From: Asterella californica | Taxonomy: Eukaryota > Streptophyta > Marchantiopsida > Marchantiales > Aytoniaceae | Direction: 5' to 3' | Assembly (NCBI GenBank): GCA_036924285.1 | Contig: JAYKYS010000007.1 | Span: 3,720,001-3,784,000, forward strand | DNA length: 64,000 nucleotides | Program-made: the position numbers and the translations under genes | The notes under the pieces: model-generated | What the model was told of the DNA's origin: nothing | What the model saw: only the letters and a program-made list of their open reading frames with translations | Database searches by the model: none | Shown here: piece after piece, positions 1 to 11,600 of the stretch | Numbering within the stretch: the stretch's first letter is position 1 | Layout of the letters: each line of letters starts with the position of its first letter

Positions 1-155
1 CTCTAGCTTCCTTCGCCATTTGCACATGGGAAGTGGATAGAATAACAGTTGGACGCTTCGAGCCGAACGCACAAGGATCTGATCGGAACGGTACCAAACA
101 TGGTCTTCACCTTATAGCAGCCTCGTTAGGTGATTGCTGTAACCATTCGCTGACA

Positions 156-974
156 ATGGCGACTCTGTTGAACACTTTCTTCCAGACTGGTGTACTGGAA
201 ACACAAGGGCCGCGGCATTTGAAGTCAGGAATCTTTGTTGGGTTTGAGAGTTCTCTATCAAGTTTTGTTAGAGTGGGCATTCTTTCACCAAGTGAGAATT
301 CAGTTCTTTCAGGGAGTAGAGGTGGTAGAGATTTTCAGCAGGTGCGAATTGTGAAAGTTGCGGCTGAAGCAAAAGGCTTTGGCAAGGTTTTGCAGAAAAG
401 CAAGAAGAGCAATGGCAAAGTCGAGAAACTATCTGGGGATGTAGCGAAGACAAGTCAGTGTCCGTGTGGCGGAGGAGAAGAAAAGAAGGCGTATGCTGAA
501 TGTTGTGGTCGATATCACGGAGGTGTTATCGAGCTTGATGCTGAGACGCTCATGAAAGCTCGATTTTCTGCCTACGCGTTAGGAGTAGTTCCATACGTTG
601 TCAGGACAACGCATCCAGAGAATCCAGATTTCGAAGGCGTGGAAGACTTTGCAGCGGACGTCAAAGCTACTTGTGAAAGATTAAGATTTGTCAAACTAGA
701 GGTTTTAGAGTTTCGGGAGGTCTCAGAAACTGAAGCTTATGTATCCTTTATTGTCACATACTCGATTTTAAAAGGAGGGCGAAGTGAAAGAAAGTACTTG
801 AATGAGAAGAGCTCTTTTGTGAAGGAAGGTGGTAGATGGCTGTATCGGGATCGAGAACCTCTAAGTCAAGCGTCAGAAGCCGCGTGGATGGCATCAACAT
901 CTACCGATGCTGAAATTGCCAAGAAGGCTTCTAACAAGGGTAAGGGACCACTCGACGACCTGCATCTGCTTTGA
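156..974 (+). CDS. SEC-C motif / YchJ-like (UPF0225) protein, probably plastid-targeted
   Basis: An uninterrupted 272-residue frame ending in TGA. The open frame runs further upstream, but it has no ATG before 156, whose context (acaATGgc) suits a plant start. Residues 1-65 or so are rich in Ser, Thr, Arg and hydroxylated residues and poor in acids, like a plastid transit peptide. A SEC-C zinc motif follows (CPCGGGEEKKAYAECCGRYH, about residues 102-121). Next comes the conserved YchJ/UPF0225 domain with the signature LMKARFSAYALG and an NTF2-like fold that ends near KEGGRWLYRDRE. Bacterial YchJ proteins are about 150 aa, and plant homologues add a leader like this one. The biochemical function of the family is not firmly established, and metal binding by the SEC-C cysteines is inferred. 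The gene has no introns and no decay. Upstream sequence is cut by the window edge, so a 5' UTR intron cannot be excluded. Confidence 0.85.
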   Translation: MATLLNTFFQTGVLETQGPRHLKSGIFVGFESSLSSFVRVGILSPSENSVLSGSRGGRDFQQVRIVKVAAEAKGFGKVLQKSKKSNGKVEKLSGDVAKTSQCPCGGGEEKKAYAECCGRYHGGVIELDAETLMKARFSAYALGVVPYVVRTTHPENPDFEGVEDFAADVKATCERLRFVKLEVLEFREVSETEAYVSFIVTYSILKGGRSERKYLNEKSSFVKEGGRWLYRDREPLSQASEAAWMASTSTDAEIAKKASNKGKGPLDDLHLL

Positions 975-2689
975 AGGAGGAGTTGGAGGACGATTGACAT
1001 TCTTGTAATGCAATAGTTAGTAAATGCTAGACACTTACACAATCTGTTATATGTAGCTCCACACGAACGCTGTAGCAATCGAGTTCATCGATGTCATCAG
1101 CTTTGCGCAGTTGATTTTCGACTATGACATCTGCCATGCGTGATTAACTGGAAGACAAACAGTCAAATCAAACAATTGCATGCTGTGGCATCTCGGAAAG
1201 TCAACTATCAATCCAACTTCCGTCTCTCGTTTCTCTCTTGTTTGAACAGGAAACACAACAGGATTTGGGTTTCTAGGTTCGAGCTCTGGTGGGGAAACTA
1301 GGGCTCCAAGAATAAACGTGAAGAACAGAAGTGGAGCAAAGTGACAGTACCGTTCAAAAGTTGGGGAGTTGGGAGCCCCTCGTACAGGTAACGAATTATA
1401 TGGAGCATTCACAGTACTGGACAGTTTCAGAATATATAAGAGAATCCATGTTTGTAGCTACATTCAAGGATGAAAATTTATTCCTTCTGTCAGAGGCTTT
1501 TGGAAGATGAGCCAAAACCAAGAGCTTCTATGTAGGATTCACTAAGCTCGGGACTTTGCACGAAAGTTGGTTCTGAAGTGAAGATGTGAATTTGAATTCT
1601 CAGTCTGCCTTTCCACGTTTAGCGTTGCCACCAACGGAGATCCTGTTGCCACCAACGTTCGTAATAAATAACGTGTGTTGATAGTAGACACTCCAGGAGG
1701 AACTGTCCATTCTGAATGAGGATTCTCTTTAAGAGAGTACCGTGTCGTAAGTAGAGTGTATAAGGTGGATACCTTACATAAGTACTTTCCAGTGTCTAAG
1801 GACTTGTTTCGCATGTCCTTGAGACGGCATTGAGTGACGGCATTGACGGCATTCTTGATTGAACTTTGGATTTGTGGGCCCGTTTCTTTGCTCTTAATGC
1901 GAGGAACGCTCGCTCATACACGTCACCGAAATCAACAATGGTTTTGCGACTGTACCAAGCGTATGTAGAAGGTATGAGTTACGCACTCCAGAGTTGCAAA
2001 CAGTTTAACATGAGCCGGGAACGTGTGCAAATGTCGCTGGACGGTACAGCTAAGAGAGTAGAAACGTACTGTAAGCAAGCACTTGGCAAAGTTCTCAGAA
2101 GCACAACTAAACCGTCCTTCGATGTACGAATATCTCGTCACCTTCGGAGCCCGGCGAACTGTAGGAAGAAGCGTTAGCAAGACGGCAACATACCCGTTTT
2201 GAAAGCTCGGCATTGGGTGACTTGGGTCAAGGGTTGAGAATTGATTAAACAGCATTCAATTTGGTAACAGTATTTTGTATTAGATTCATGGGAATTCGGT
2301 CTGTCTTCCTAACTGGAAACACGCGAAGCAATGTTTGAAAGACTCCATCAAGCATTACAAGGGAAAGAGAGACCCGAAGTGCCAAGCAACCAACGCTTCG
2401 AAGGGAGGAAGAACAGTAGCTCTAAGTTCGCTTATCGTTCTTAAAATATTTCACATCGACAAATCAAAACATAAAACATGTGCATATGAAGTAGCATTGT
2501 TTATTACAATTGTTCTCATGTGGATTGTGTCTACTAAAGCTCTTTGTAGAGCTATTGATTCGCTGTCTAAAAAATGTATGCAAAAAGAAAGAGAAAGTGA
2601 TATTCCTGACTCTTCTCATGATAAGCTCTAGTTCAATCTCGAATGAAAATGAGAAACTCCTAGATTGTTGATACATATATCTCCAAGGT
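975..2689. other. Intergenic region, no gene recognised
   Basis: It holds the 3' UTR of the SEC-C gene and then unique-looking sequence. Open frames on both strands (for example 1866-2177 on plus and 1932-2255 on minus) overlap each other, lack recognisable domains and have no convincing splice context. I see no RNA gene. Confidence 0.5.
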
Positions 2690-2755
2690 TAGGGGATGAA
2701 GCGATGTCCTCCTACATATCTTTATACTTGTTGTTATCATGCATGATATTGAACA

Positions 2756-3306
2756 AGAGCGGAGTAGAGCTCTAGTATACCGTGAGATGAAAAGATCAAC
2801 TAAGAGTGCATGAAGAACCTGAGTGATCACTTGTGTCGTCATCGAGTCTTGTATCAGATCCGTGACAACCACATCTGTCATTGAGACATGATCCTCTCTC
2901 ATAATGTACAGACAAGCTCTTATTGACCCTATCATCTAAAGAGGAATAGCAACGCTCTCTTCATGTCATGTAACCGCTCTCGCGTGCTATAGCAAACACA
3001 ATGTCCTTGACGGCATCATGAGTAGCTATCCATTTCTCCACCGTGAACAACGAGCAAAGTGTCGATCCGATATGCCGAGCGAGACATCACACTCGCAAGT
3101 GACCAGTGTCAAAACAACAATCTAGACCAAGCCTAGGCAGAACCTCATCGTTGTAGAGAAGATAGCCGGTGCGAGTCAGAACTCTCTAATGCAAGGTCGA
3201 GCTATGAGTCAAGAGTCTACGCCCTTGCCTGAACAAGAGAGGAGTCGAGCTCTAGTATGTCATGAGATGGAAAGATCAACTAAGAGCGCATGAAGAACTT
3301 GCTGGA
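2756..3306 (-). repeat. Direct repeat of about 70 bp inside the LINE relic
   Basis: 2756-2830 and 3237-3306 share a block (agagctctagtat...gagatg.aaagatcaactaagag.gcatgaagaac) offset by 481 bp. On the minus strand both encode QVLHALLVDL(F/S)IS followed by a Thr-Arg-Ala stretch. One LINE segment therefore appears twice, probably through a local duplication after insertion. Confidence 0.7.
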
Positions 3307-3923
3307 AGTGGTGTCTTGTCAAAGAGAATTGCAGTTCACGAAATCCATTGATAGCTAAGGTATCGAAACGAAGATGTGTCTCACGTGTCTCAAGAGTCAA
3401 ACTATCTATTCTCTCTCGAAGACACATCTGTAGTGGGTAAGAACCATCCTCCATCTCTGTCACATAGTTCTCCAGAATAGGTCCATCTCGCACGAGGAAA
3501 TGACAACAGAGCTAAGGTGCTAAGAGGGCTCAACTATCCAAAAAAAGCTACCGAGCAATCTCCTCTATAGATAATAAATCCACATCGTCACATGATATCA
3601 GCAATGATGTCTGTCTACGTGCGAGAGGTCCTACCACATACTCAAAGGTCTCCGGTCCTAAGATGTCGTCGAACCCCCATGATCCTCTTATCAAACTCTT
3701 TAAGATGCGAGATGAAGATAAGATGAAGATACTGTGCGGAGTAAGTAACTCGAACCACGTGAAATGGAAGAAAAAAATACCAAAAGCAACCTAGAGGTCA
3801 TCTAACTTAGGGAGATCCTCAATATGTATCCTCTAGAGCAACATCTAAGAATCGAGAGATGAATTCCTCTGAACTCACTTGTACTCAGAGGATACGTAAA
3901 CCATCTCTAGGTTTAACAAATCC

Positions 3924-4419
3924 CTATGGGTGTTGAAGGTCCGACAGAATATCTATGGGAGACCAAGCCTTGTATTTTGACATCTCTCTCAACCATACCA
4001 AGGTCAATTGAGAGACGAGGTGATCAAAGACATCATAGACTTGGTCCGCCGGACCTATGATATGCGAGTCATCAACTAGAAATTGAAAGACACAACTTGG
4101 AGCAACCAAGGCGGTGGCCAAGAGAGCTCTATAGTGAACTAAGGCAAAGAAAGATCCATCCGAAGGGTCTCCTTGACCAGTACTTGTAGCGGAAGTGATG
4201 ATTGTAACCTCTTCTATCGAAAGACCGTGTTGGTAATAAAGAGGAAGAACCAGAAAACGATCGCACGAAGAGAACAAAAGTCGTCAGAGATCCATCGCCA
4301 TCCATGAGCTCTCTAAAGATGGAAGCACAAAAAATGTTATTAAAAATATTTCCAACGTCTATTTGTAAGACAACGCAATCAAGATGGATGTCCAAGAGAA
4401 TCTTAATGTCAAAGAACAC
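3924..4419 (-). pseudogene. Reverse transcriptase catalytic core of the LINE relic
   Basis: Two overlapping minus-strand frames (4129-4419 and 3924-4277) together carry the palm of a non-LTR reverse transcriptase. The first contains the DV (motif A) region and the second the VDD (motif C) region. A frameshift near 4200-4270 separates them. The aspartates of both catalytic motifs survive, but the first residue of the usual A/F-DD motif is Val. It cannot be translated as one protein now. Confidence 0.7.
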
Positions 4420-4920
4420 AGACTCACAATCTCCAAACGTCGCAACTCCAAACTAATGTGGACAAAGATGATCCTATAAAGTATCTCGAAGTTGAAGAAC
4501 AATGGTATGACTAGTAAATCATAAGAGAATCTCGCTGATGGCTATCAGATATCGAATCTCTCCGTCATTCTTCATCATGACCAAAGTCTAGCTGCCTCCA
4601 CCTGAGCTATAGAATATGAAATATGTCATTGAACTACTATTGCCGCTACTTGAAAAACTCCGTGAAACCACTAGAGGGGTGTTTATCTGAAAATAATATC
4701 GTAGATGTTCGTAGACCTCTAGAAGATAGATGTAGAGCTGTACACAAGGTCTGTACAAACAAAGATCTATCGAGACATCGAGTTGATAGTCTTGAATCTC
4801 AAGTGGTGAGAGATCATCTGGTGAGATGAAGAAAACGCAATAAAGTGATGGTCTCCTCAACAACACATACAATTGACAAAGGATGCAATGCTCTAGCATC
4901 TCTACTATACTCTCCAACTT

Positions 4921-7009
4921 GACCTAACATCCTACAGCGTCGTACGTGAGTGGAAGATGAGACGTTACGTGTAAATACAGACTCACTCCTATCTCGTGCA
5001 ACACGTACAGATTCCTCTTATAAGACCGCTCAATCATCAGCACAGATCTCCGAAGACGGACTGTCATCTCTCGATGTCTCACTTTACCACCTCGAGTATA
5101 ACAGAAACACCAATGAAATAATAAAAAGAACAATAACTACGCCGTCTCGTCTCTGGTATTCCGTGTCAACATGTCGAGAGGTAGACATAATGCTTATCTC
5201 ACCTCGTCATGGAGAGCTCGGAGTAGCCAATGGGACAAACTTGAACAAGAAAAACTCATCTCGAACAACCTCAGAATTGCGTTAGTGGACTCTCAACCAC
5301 TCCTACGACTCAGGAGGAACTCCAAGAGAAGAGCTAATGATGTAATAATGACTACACGTGTAGACTTCCGCTCTCGGCTAACTTGAACATCCCAGGTGAT
5401 CAATCATAGCTCTTGTGCACTTTTCTCACATGAGATTTTATCTTTTACGAGATAAATAATAGATCGCACACCAGACATGATGTGTCTCAGATCAGTCTTG
5501 ATCTCATGAGAGAGAGAGAGTATCCATAGTTAGAAAAATGACGATATCTAATCAAACGGTAGTCAGAATAAATACATCTCAAAAATATATTTTCAAATAA
5601 AATATCATATTCCTCTAAGGAAAAAAACAAACTATATATAAAAAAACCTCTCAAAACTCTTCAAAAACCTTGAACAAAAGACAATGTAACTTTACAAAAT
5701 CTAAAAATATTTAATATTCTCTCATTTCTTCATGAAATGTATCAATTCTAAAACTAAAAAAACATAAACATAAATAAATTATGTAAATAAATTTGCAATA
5801 ACCCACCCCCGACACATTCCATTTTCTCAACTTACACTCTCAAACCCCCACTCCCCTCCACCGCACTCACTCGTCACTCAAACAGCAGAGAGTCTTCCTA
5901 ACTGTAAGGACATCGCTTCCATGCTTGCGTAAGAAAAAGGGAAATAAGAAGAGAAGAAACAGAGGGGAAACATTGCTGCCTATTTATCCGTGAGAGGGTT
6001 GTGTCCACGCAAACTCTGCAGCTTGTGTCGATAAAATTCACTGCAGCGTTGACAGTCAACTACTGTACTGTACGTTTCTTTAAGATAACCGTAGTCGCGG
6101 TAAGTTGGCTGACCGGTGGGCCCAAGACTCGTTGCAACCATGAATGAATCAGCTGTTTTCAGCCAAATATATAGTGATCATGTCTTGAGTCATAACTCTT
6201 GAGGTGAGTTTCTTGCGATGACGGACATTGGGTCGATTCAATGTCAGGACTTGGTCAATGACTTGGTCTTGTCAACGATTAGACCGGAATTTCCGCCGGT
6301 GTAGGGAATCGTCTCCACACTTAATATATATATATATTATGAGAATTCCGGTATTTGACTGCAAGCGCATGACAAGATGCCTAGGAATGATGGAAATATA
6401 GATAACTGAATGGTGAGAAAAGAATCATTATAATCTATGGCAAAAGTGTATAATATCCTGCTTGTCCTCTTCCCGGCCACGTTCGACTAGCCGCTTGGCA
6501 TGCATATAATCTAATAGTGGTGCAGTTTTAGGAAGACCAAGAGATTTAAAAGGTGACATCACACGTGGGGAGTTCCAGACGGACTGAAGAAATTCAAGAG
6601 AATTATCTTAACACCTTAATACTTCATTAATAGAGAGACACTAGTGTTACATATGATTGCTACTCTAAATGTGACATAATAATATGATTACTATTCTAAA
6701 GATTTAGAGGGATGCTTGAACTCTTAAATTGTGTGTAAAGCACATCAAGATCACATCTGATTTGATCTCAACAAAAATAATTCATCTTTAGTAATAAGAA
6801 GACACCCTAATGTATGAAACGAATTGAACTGAAAGGATTATGCATGCTAGTATAGTAACTCTAATATTATTTACAATATAGTGTTATCTCTAATATATCT
6901 CAAATGAAGAATGCATACTGAAATCATCTATCTACCAAGGACCCTACGAATTTACCTCCCCCCACTGTGTGAATGAATGTGAAGCATACCTATTCATCTA
7001 TCTTCTGAG
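4921..7009. other. Spacer without a recognised gene; AT-rich from about 5400
   Basis: Short open frames at 4950-5386 have no recognisable domain. 5540-5800 and 6590-6900 are strongly AT-rich. 5816-5900 is a C-rich, CT-rich block followed by a TATA-like ctatttatc near 5980, which could be an old promoter or repeat edge. A short (TA)n run lies near 6322-6338. Confidence 0.4.
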
Positions 7010-7011
7010 TT

Positions 7012-7520
7012 GAAGAGAGGGAATATGCATGTGGTTTAATTTATTATTTAATTTTTCCTGCAAATTTATTACATAACATTCTGCTAGAAAAGGTTAGGTA
7101 ATAATTAAATTTCTTTAATTTTTTCCATTTTTTGCTCCTAGCCTCTTGGATATATATAGTTGGACGCATATTTCAGTTTTTTCTTTTATGGGTTATGTCT
7201 CATATCCAGATTGATCTAATATTTAATATTTATAAATTTATAAATATATTATTTAAATCTAGTATAAAAATTTATTCAATATTTAAATACTTTTCGTAAG
7301 AGCAAGAGGACAACTATTCCAAGAACTTCATGTTGTATGCATATTCACCTCCTCCTTGTTCATCGAGCATGCATTTCAGAAGAAAAGAAATATACATGAT
7401 CTTTAATTTATGTCCTAACTTTTTTCTTAAGTTACAGATTAAAGTTATGAAATTTAAAATATTTTTACTCATTGACAACCCAGATCTTTATATCATAAAT
7501 ATGTTAAAGTCTACATTGTC
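7012..7520. mobile_element. AT-rich miniature repeat, family A (two adjoining copies)
   Basis: A unit of about 345 bp begins with gagggaatatgcatgtggttt near 7014 and ends with gtatgcatattcacctcctcc near 7357, so its ends are loosely inverted (GGAGG.GAATATGCAT). It contains the family's internal block TTTAATTTA...CCT...AGGTTAG..TAATTAAA and the end block caagaggacaa..ccaagaacttcat. A second, truncated unit (aagaaatatacatgatctttaatttatgtcctaac) starts at about 7378. Related copies lie near 35030, 36055-36400 and 50830-51150. Confidence 0.5.
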
Positions 7521-8022
7521 GTGCTCATACACGTCGCTACACAACATACATCGCTGTCAGAAATATACCACACATACACATAAACATGGACGATGTCATA
7601 CACATATACAAGTGTATCACAATAATAACTATAGATATTCTTATTCCACCATGCCAACCGGTAATACACAAACACTAAAGTTGAGCCAAATCCACTATGT
7701 GCATCAAAGAATCCAGATTGCATTCATCAAGATTATCAACCATAGCTAGGAGCTTGAATACTCAACTCGAAGAACTGAATCCTACAAGCTCTATTTGCGA
7801 AGTATACCCTGGTGGGGCTAGTCCAAGAACTTGCCCTAATGGCACTAACAGCCCTATAGCGATTAGTCACTCCGCACTCGATCAACCTAGTCGGGGTGCT
7901 AAACTGATGTGACAGTTGTCGTGCGCATACACATCATTACACAACATACGTCGTTGTCAGAGGTACACCACACATACACATAACACATGGACAATGTCAT
8001 ACACATACACAAGTGTATCACA
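7516..8022. repeat. ~100-bp direct repeats on both sides of the left outer LTR
   Basis: 7516-7614 and 7916-8022 are about 90% alike (both read tgtcgtgc.catacac.tc..tacacaacatac.tcg.tgtcag..). They bracket the LTR at 7652-7914 at a spacing of about 400 bp. A normal element would carry this internal-edge sequence only on the right. No matching block flanks the right LTR at 28383. Confidence 0.7.
7652..7914 (-). repeat. Outer element, 3' LTR (left)
   Basis: 263 bp, TGTCACATC...GGTTGGCA on the minus strand. It aligns end to end with 28383-28647 at roughly four matches in five, which points to an old insertion. Shared landmarks are gagccaaatcca, caactcgaagaactgaa and tggggctag.ccaagaactt. Confidence 0.8.
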
Positions 8023-8279
8023 ATCGTCCTCCTAATTGACAATTAGGTCTCTCTAACTCCAGATAGTCTCATATCTCAACTACGTGATATACACCTTCGT
8101 GGGTGCAAGGATCAGGAGACCGGGTGCTACATCACCCCATCGTTAGTCGTCTGTTGACAATCTATACCACACAAAGATCTTATCGACTATCCCTGCTATA
8201 TACAACTATGACAAATCTTCCGTCCAATAGACGACACTAAGAGATGGAGTCAAACACGTCATGTGCCAACCTCTCTAAC

Positions 8280-9400
8280 AACCATCACACATCAACATAC
8301 GGGCTGCTCCACCCAATAGACGCACACAACATACACCTCAAGCCTGGGCGTACAACCGCTAAGCTTGGATCAACGATACCATCGATGTTTGAAAGATGAC
8401 ATGGTGCGCAATTACGCACATGGTCCTTGCAAACAACACCATCATGGCCCTCTAACATGAGTACTCCAAAAGATAGCACCTCATGCACTCGTAAAATAGT
8501 GCATCATGGAATCACATCCAACGTCGTTGGTGTAGTCTGCTGCAGATAGATATAATCACCAAGCTGAAACATAGGAATCGATAATCGATAACCTCCTCCT
8601 CGTATAGTCGCATATCGCAACGTGTCTCTATGTTGAGCAATCTCTAGGTTCTCAAAAATCATAAGCATAACTCTTAAAATGTCTCGGCTCGTTGAGAACA
8701 TGCTCTCATCCACATATTCGGATCATCAAGATTCAACACCTCAGCAGAATCACGACGAATGGTCGAAGATAGATATGGATCTCGATCATACAATAAAAAA
8801 TACGATGAGAAGGAAGCCAAAGATGCTTGCTGGCTAAACCGGTAGTCCATAGCCAACCATGGTAATTGCATATCACAATCTCTCCGGCAAGCCATACTTG
8901 CGCAATCCTCTCTTCATCGTCTAAACTACCCTCTCTGCCAAACCACCCGCCTCAAGATGATCTCGAGATGTAGTCCGATGATCAATCAGCGCTTGATCAC
9001 ACAAGGCCTGAAACTCATCAAGAATATCTGTAGCTTGGTCCGTCAACACTTCAGCTGGTACTTCAAAACGATTTAGCACTTGATCTAAGAACGCATACGT
9101 TGTCCCTTCACTCGTCTTGTTCGGTAATGTCACCAACTCAACCCACTTGGAGAAATGCTCTACCATCACCAACACTACCGGTGATGACATACAATCAATG
9201 ATAAGGGTGTCGCAAAATCCAAGCTCCTACGATAACCCAACCCCATAATCGGTAAGGAGTGTAACTGTGGAGTAGGAGCGTTAAACGATGCTCTTATTAC
9301 ATCACAAACCACACATCGGACGACAAACTACTACACACTGATGTGCATACCACGCAACCAATACTGTCCTTGGAGTAAGTTATGCGTACGCTTCACTCCA
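8280..9400 (-). pseudogene. Outer element integrase region
   Basis: The minus-strand frame 8921-9190 reads VMVEHFSKWVELVTLP, then VLTDQATD, then DHRTTSRDHLEAGGLAE. This matches the Ty3/Gypsy integrase core, with the Asp of the TDQ motif and the Glu of the GLAE motif in place. Just upstream (9300-9360) a Cys-rich stretch resembles the HHCC zinc-binding N-terminus. Below 8900 the C-terminal domain decays into short frames. The region is interrupted by stops, so no functional enzyme is expected. Confidence 0.75.
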
Positions 9401-9793
9401 AAATGTATCAACTTCTCATAAGCATGCCGTACTAACTGTGCCATCTGAGATGGATATGACACTATTCATACTCTCTCATCGTCTCACACTCGAAGTATAT
9501 GTCGTCTTTCTTGTCGATATCTCTTTGCTCATTGGAGGATGTGATCTCGCTCCTTGACATTTACTGTGTCTATCACGACGTCAATACGTAGATACTCCAT
9601 TAATGTCACATCATCATGAATATCTCGCTGGTCTAGAACACCATCTCCATCCTCAAGATCCGGAGACTCATCATCTATTCTCTGACCTAGAAAGATACGA
9701 CCTGGCTTTCCATACTAGAGTTCATGACCAACACACAAAAAATATAGATGCATGTCATCATGACATCATCTCTTCATCAACCTCGTCATGTCA

Positions 9794-10689
9794 TCAAGCT
9801 CTAGTCTGATCTTGCTGACTCGTGCATGGGTTGCGACTCAACTTATCAGCATCTAGGTTTGCAACTCTAGGTCTATGCACTACTTGGAAATCATACTCAT
9901 GTAAGATCAGAGTCCATCGTGTGAACTTTCTTGTAAGCTTCTCGGACTTCATCAACCACTTGAGCGGTTCGTGATCAGTGATGAGAGTAAAAGAGTTCTC
10001 AAACATATAACATCGGAGGTGTGCAACAGCTCACACTGCTGCTAAACACACTCCGTTAGATAATGGATCTTTTTGGATCACCACGAACTCATCTTAAGAT
10101 ACCAGGGCATCATGAGTGGATACATGAACTACTACTCCTTTGTGGATAACTATGGAATGTTAAAACGAGTGGCGTACATCGTGAGCTCATATGAATTATT
10201 CCTCGTCTCTATCAAATTGTTGGAGCAATCGATATACGTCACTGCGAATTCTTTTTCCTCATCATCATGCTGAGTCAACATTGCTCCAAGTCTCAACATA
10301 CTTCGATCAGTGTGCAGTTGGAAGGGACGTCCTCTAACGAATCTCCTCAAGATGAGAGCAGATGTCAACCTATCTTTGAGCTCTACAAAAGCTCACTCTT
10401 GCTCATCTCTCCACTGCCACTTTGGTCCACGTTCCGCAGCTTGGTCAATGGTTTCGTAATTGCACTACACCTCTTCACGTATCGACGATAGAAGTTCACC
10501 AAACCAACAAATGGTCAAACTTGACTCACATATGTGGGACGTAGAATACGTGCAATAACCTCAACCTTTGTGTGTTGAACATCCAACCCACTTGGATACA
10601 TGGTGTGGCCCATATACTCTACCAACTCCTAGAAAAACCTACACTTCTTAGGGTGTAACTTCAACCCATGAGCTCTCAACCGCTCGAAT
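9794..10689 (-). pseudogene. Outer element RNase H and C-terminal half of RT
   Basis: The minus frame 9794-10006 contains TLITDHEPLKWLM...LTRKFTRW and HRPRVANLDADKLSRNP, the C-terminal half of a Gypsy RNase H. The frame 10150-10368 contains FQLHTDRSMLRLGAMLTQ, the start of RNase H, with Thr-Asp where Ty3/Gypsy elements usually have TDAS. From 10689 down the frame reads FERLRAHGLKLHPKKCRFF, the RT segment that directly follows the piece at 20471. The reading frame is continuous across the inner insertion: DVF at 20471-20480 joins ERLRAHG here. Confidence 0.8.
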
Positions 10690-11579
10690 TATAAATCCTC
10701 AACGATCCTATCGATCAACTACTCCCCAATCTCTCAACCTCCATGATAGTCATCAATAAATCTATAACATATCGAGCTTGTTTCGCACTCAAGGGTCATC
10801 TCTGATGGCTTTGATGGAAGCACACCATTAACTTGAAAAGAAAAATGCTTAGTTCAATCTTTCACACACCTATAAATTCATAAACTAAAATTCTCTATTC
10901 TAACGACGTCTCTCAAGTTCTCACATGCTCAAATATCACACTCTCTCTATATTGCTCAAGTTGTCATTACAACGATGTGAAAATAAGGATGAGGAGCTCT
11001 TCTCTACTTCTCTATTTATACATTCTAGGTTTTTACTTTAGTACTCTCTAGTAACTTAGTCGTAACTATTTTTACCGAGTTTTATTAAGATATTACTTAA
11101 GGTAAAAGCATTAATCACATGAGATTTTTATCTTTTCATATGAGCTTATTCCTTCAAAATCAACAATTTCTAGAAGGATTTTGGAATATTTCAAAGAATC
11201 TCGAATTTCCACCTCCTCCTACACTAGGACCCACTAAAAATGAAACATGTCGAATCTCTTTTGTTTTAAATGTTTACAAAGTCAATAACTTTAGTCCCAC
11301 CACGAATATCAAATCAAAAAAGAAGAGAAAAAGGGATACTTTCCACCTCCTTTCTATCTTTTAGACAAAATGATAAGATAGTAGCACTCACTCTTTAAAA
11401 AATATTTGTATTCTGTCCAAAAGTATAGCTAAGTTTAATCATAACTAACTTTAGCTAGTCATAACTAACTTGATAACTCCTTAAAGTACTTGGGCAGCAA
11501 ATAAACATTCTCCACACTTAGTTATAACTAAACATCTTACTAATAGACAAACTTCGTATGTGTAACGTAAGTCGTTACA
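10690..11579 (-). repeat. Inner element 3' LTR
   Basis: 890 bp. On the minus strand it begins TGTAACGACTTACG and ends TTTATA, where the partner LTR ends TTTACA (C to T change). It aligns with 19614-20470 along its length. Shared blocks include acgacgtctctca, tattctaggtttttacttt and cttagttataactaaacat. Confidence 0.85.
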
Positions 11580-11600
11580 TTTTATCTCAGGACTAAATTT

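Larger units (their letters stand above)
2690..4920 (-). mobile_element. Degenerate non-LTR (LINE-type) retrotransposon
   Basis: On the minus strand the conceptual translation, spread over several frames with stops, follows a non-LTR reverse transcriptase polyprotein in order. Near 4560-4620 is a remnant of the pre-finger block. At 4380-4340 is VVLQIDVGNIFNN, matching the family's VLQxDVxNAFN motif A. At about 4165 is GDPSDGSFFALVHYRAL, matching the QGDPLGxxLFALAHYRAL block. At about 4070 is FLVDDSHIIGP, matching the FADDTHIxGP catalytic motif. Further downstream at about 3000-3070 a frame reads ATHDAVKDIVFAIAR, and at about 2870 MTDVVVTDLIQD. These resemble the C-terminal block (THDAVRD...VDVVVADPTR) that follows RT in plant and algal elements of this type and is suggestive of a restriction-like endonuclease. 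Frameshifts and stops make it inactive. The boundaries are approximate. Confidence 0.7.

Noticed and set aside
1866..2255. Overlapping frames of 103 and 107 residues on opposite strands
   Set aside because: Low-complexity chance frames with no recognisable motif; mutual antisense overlap argues against both.
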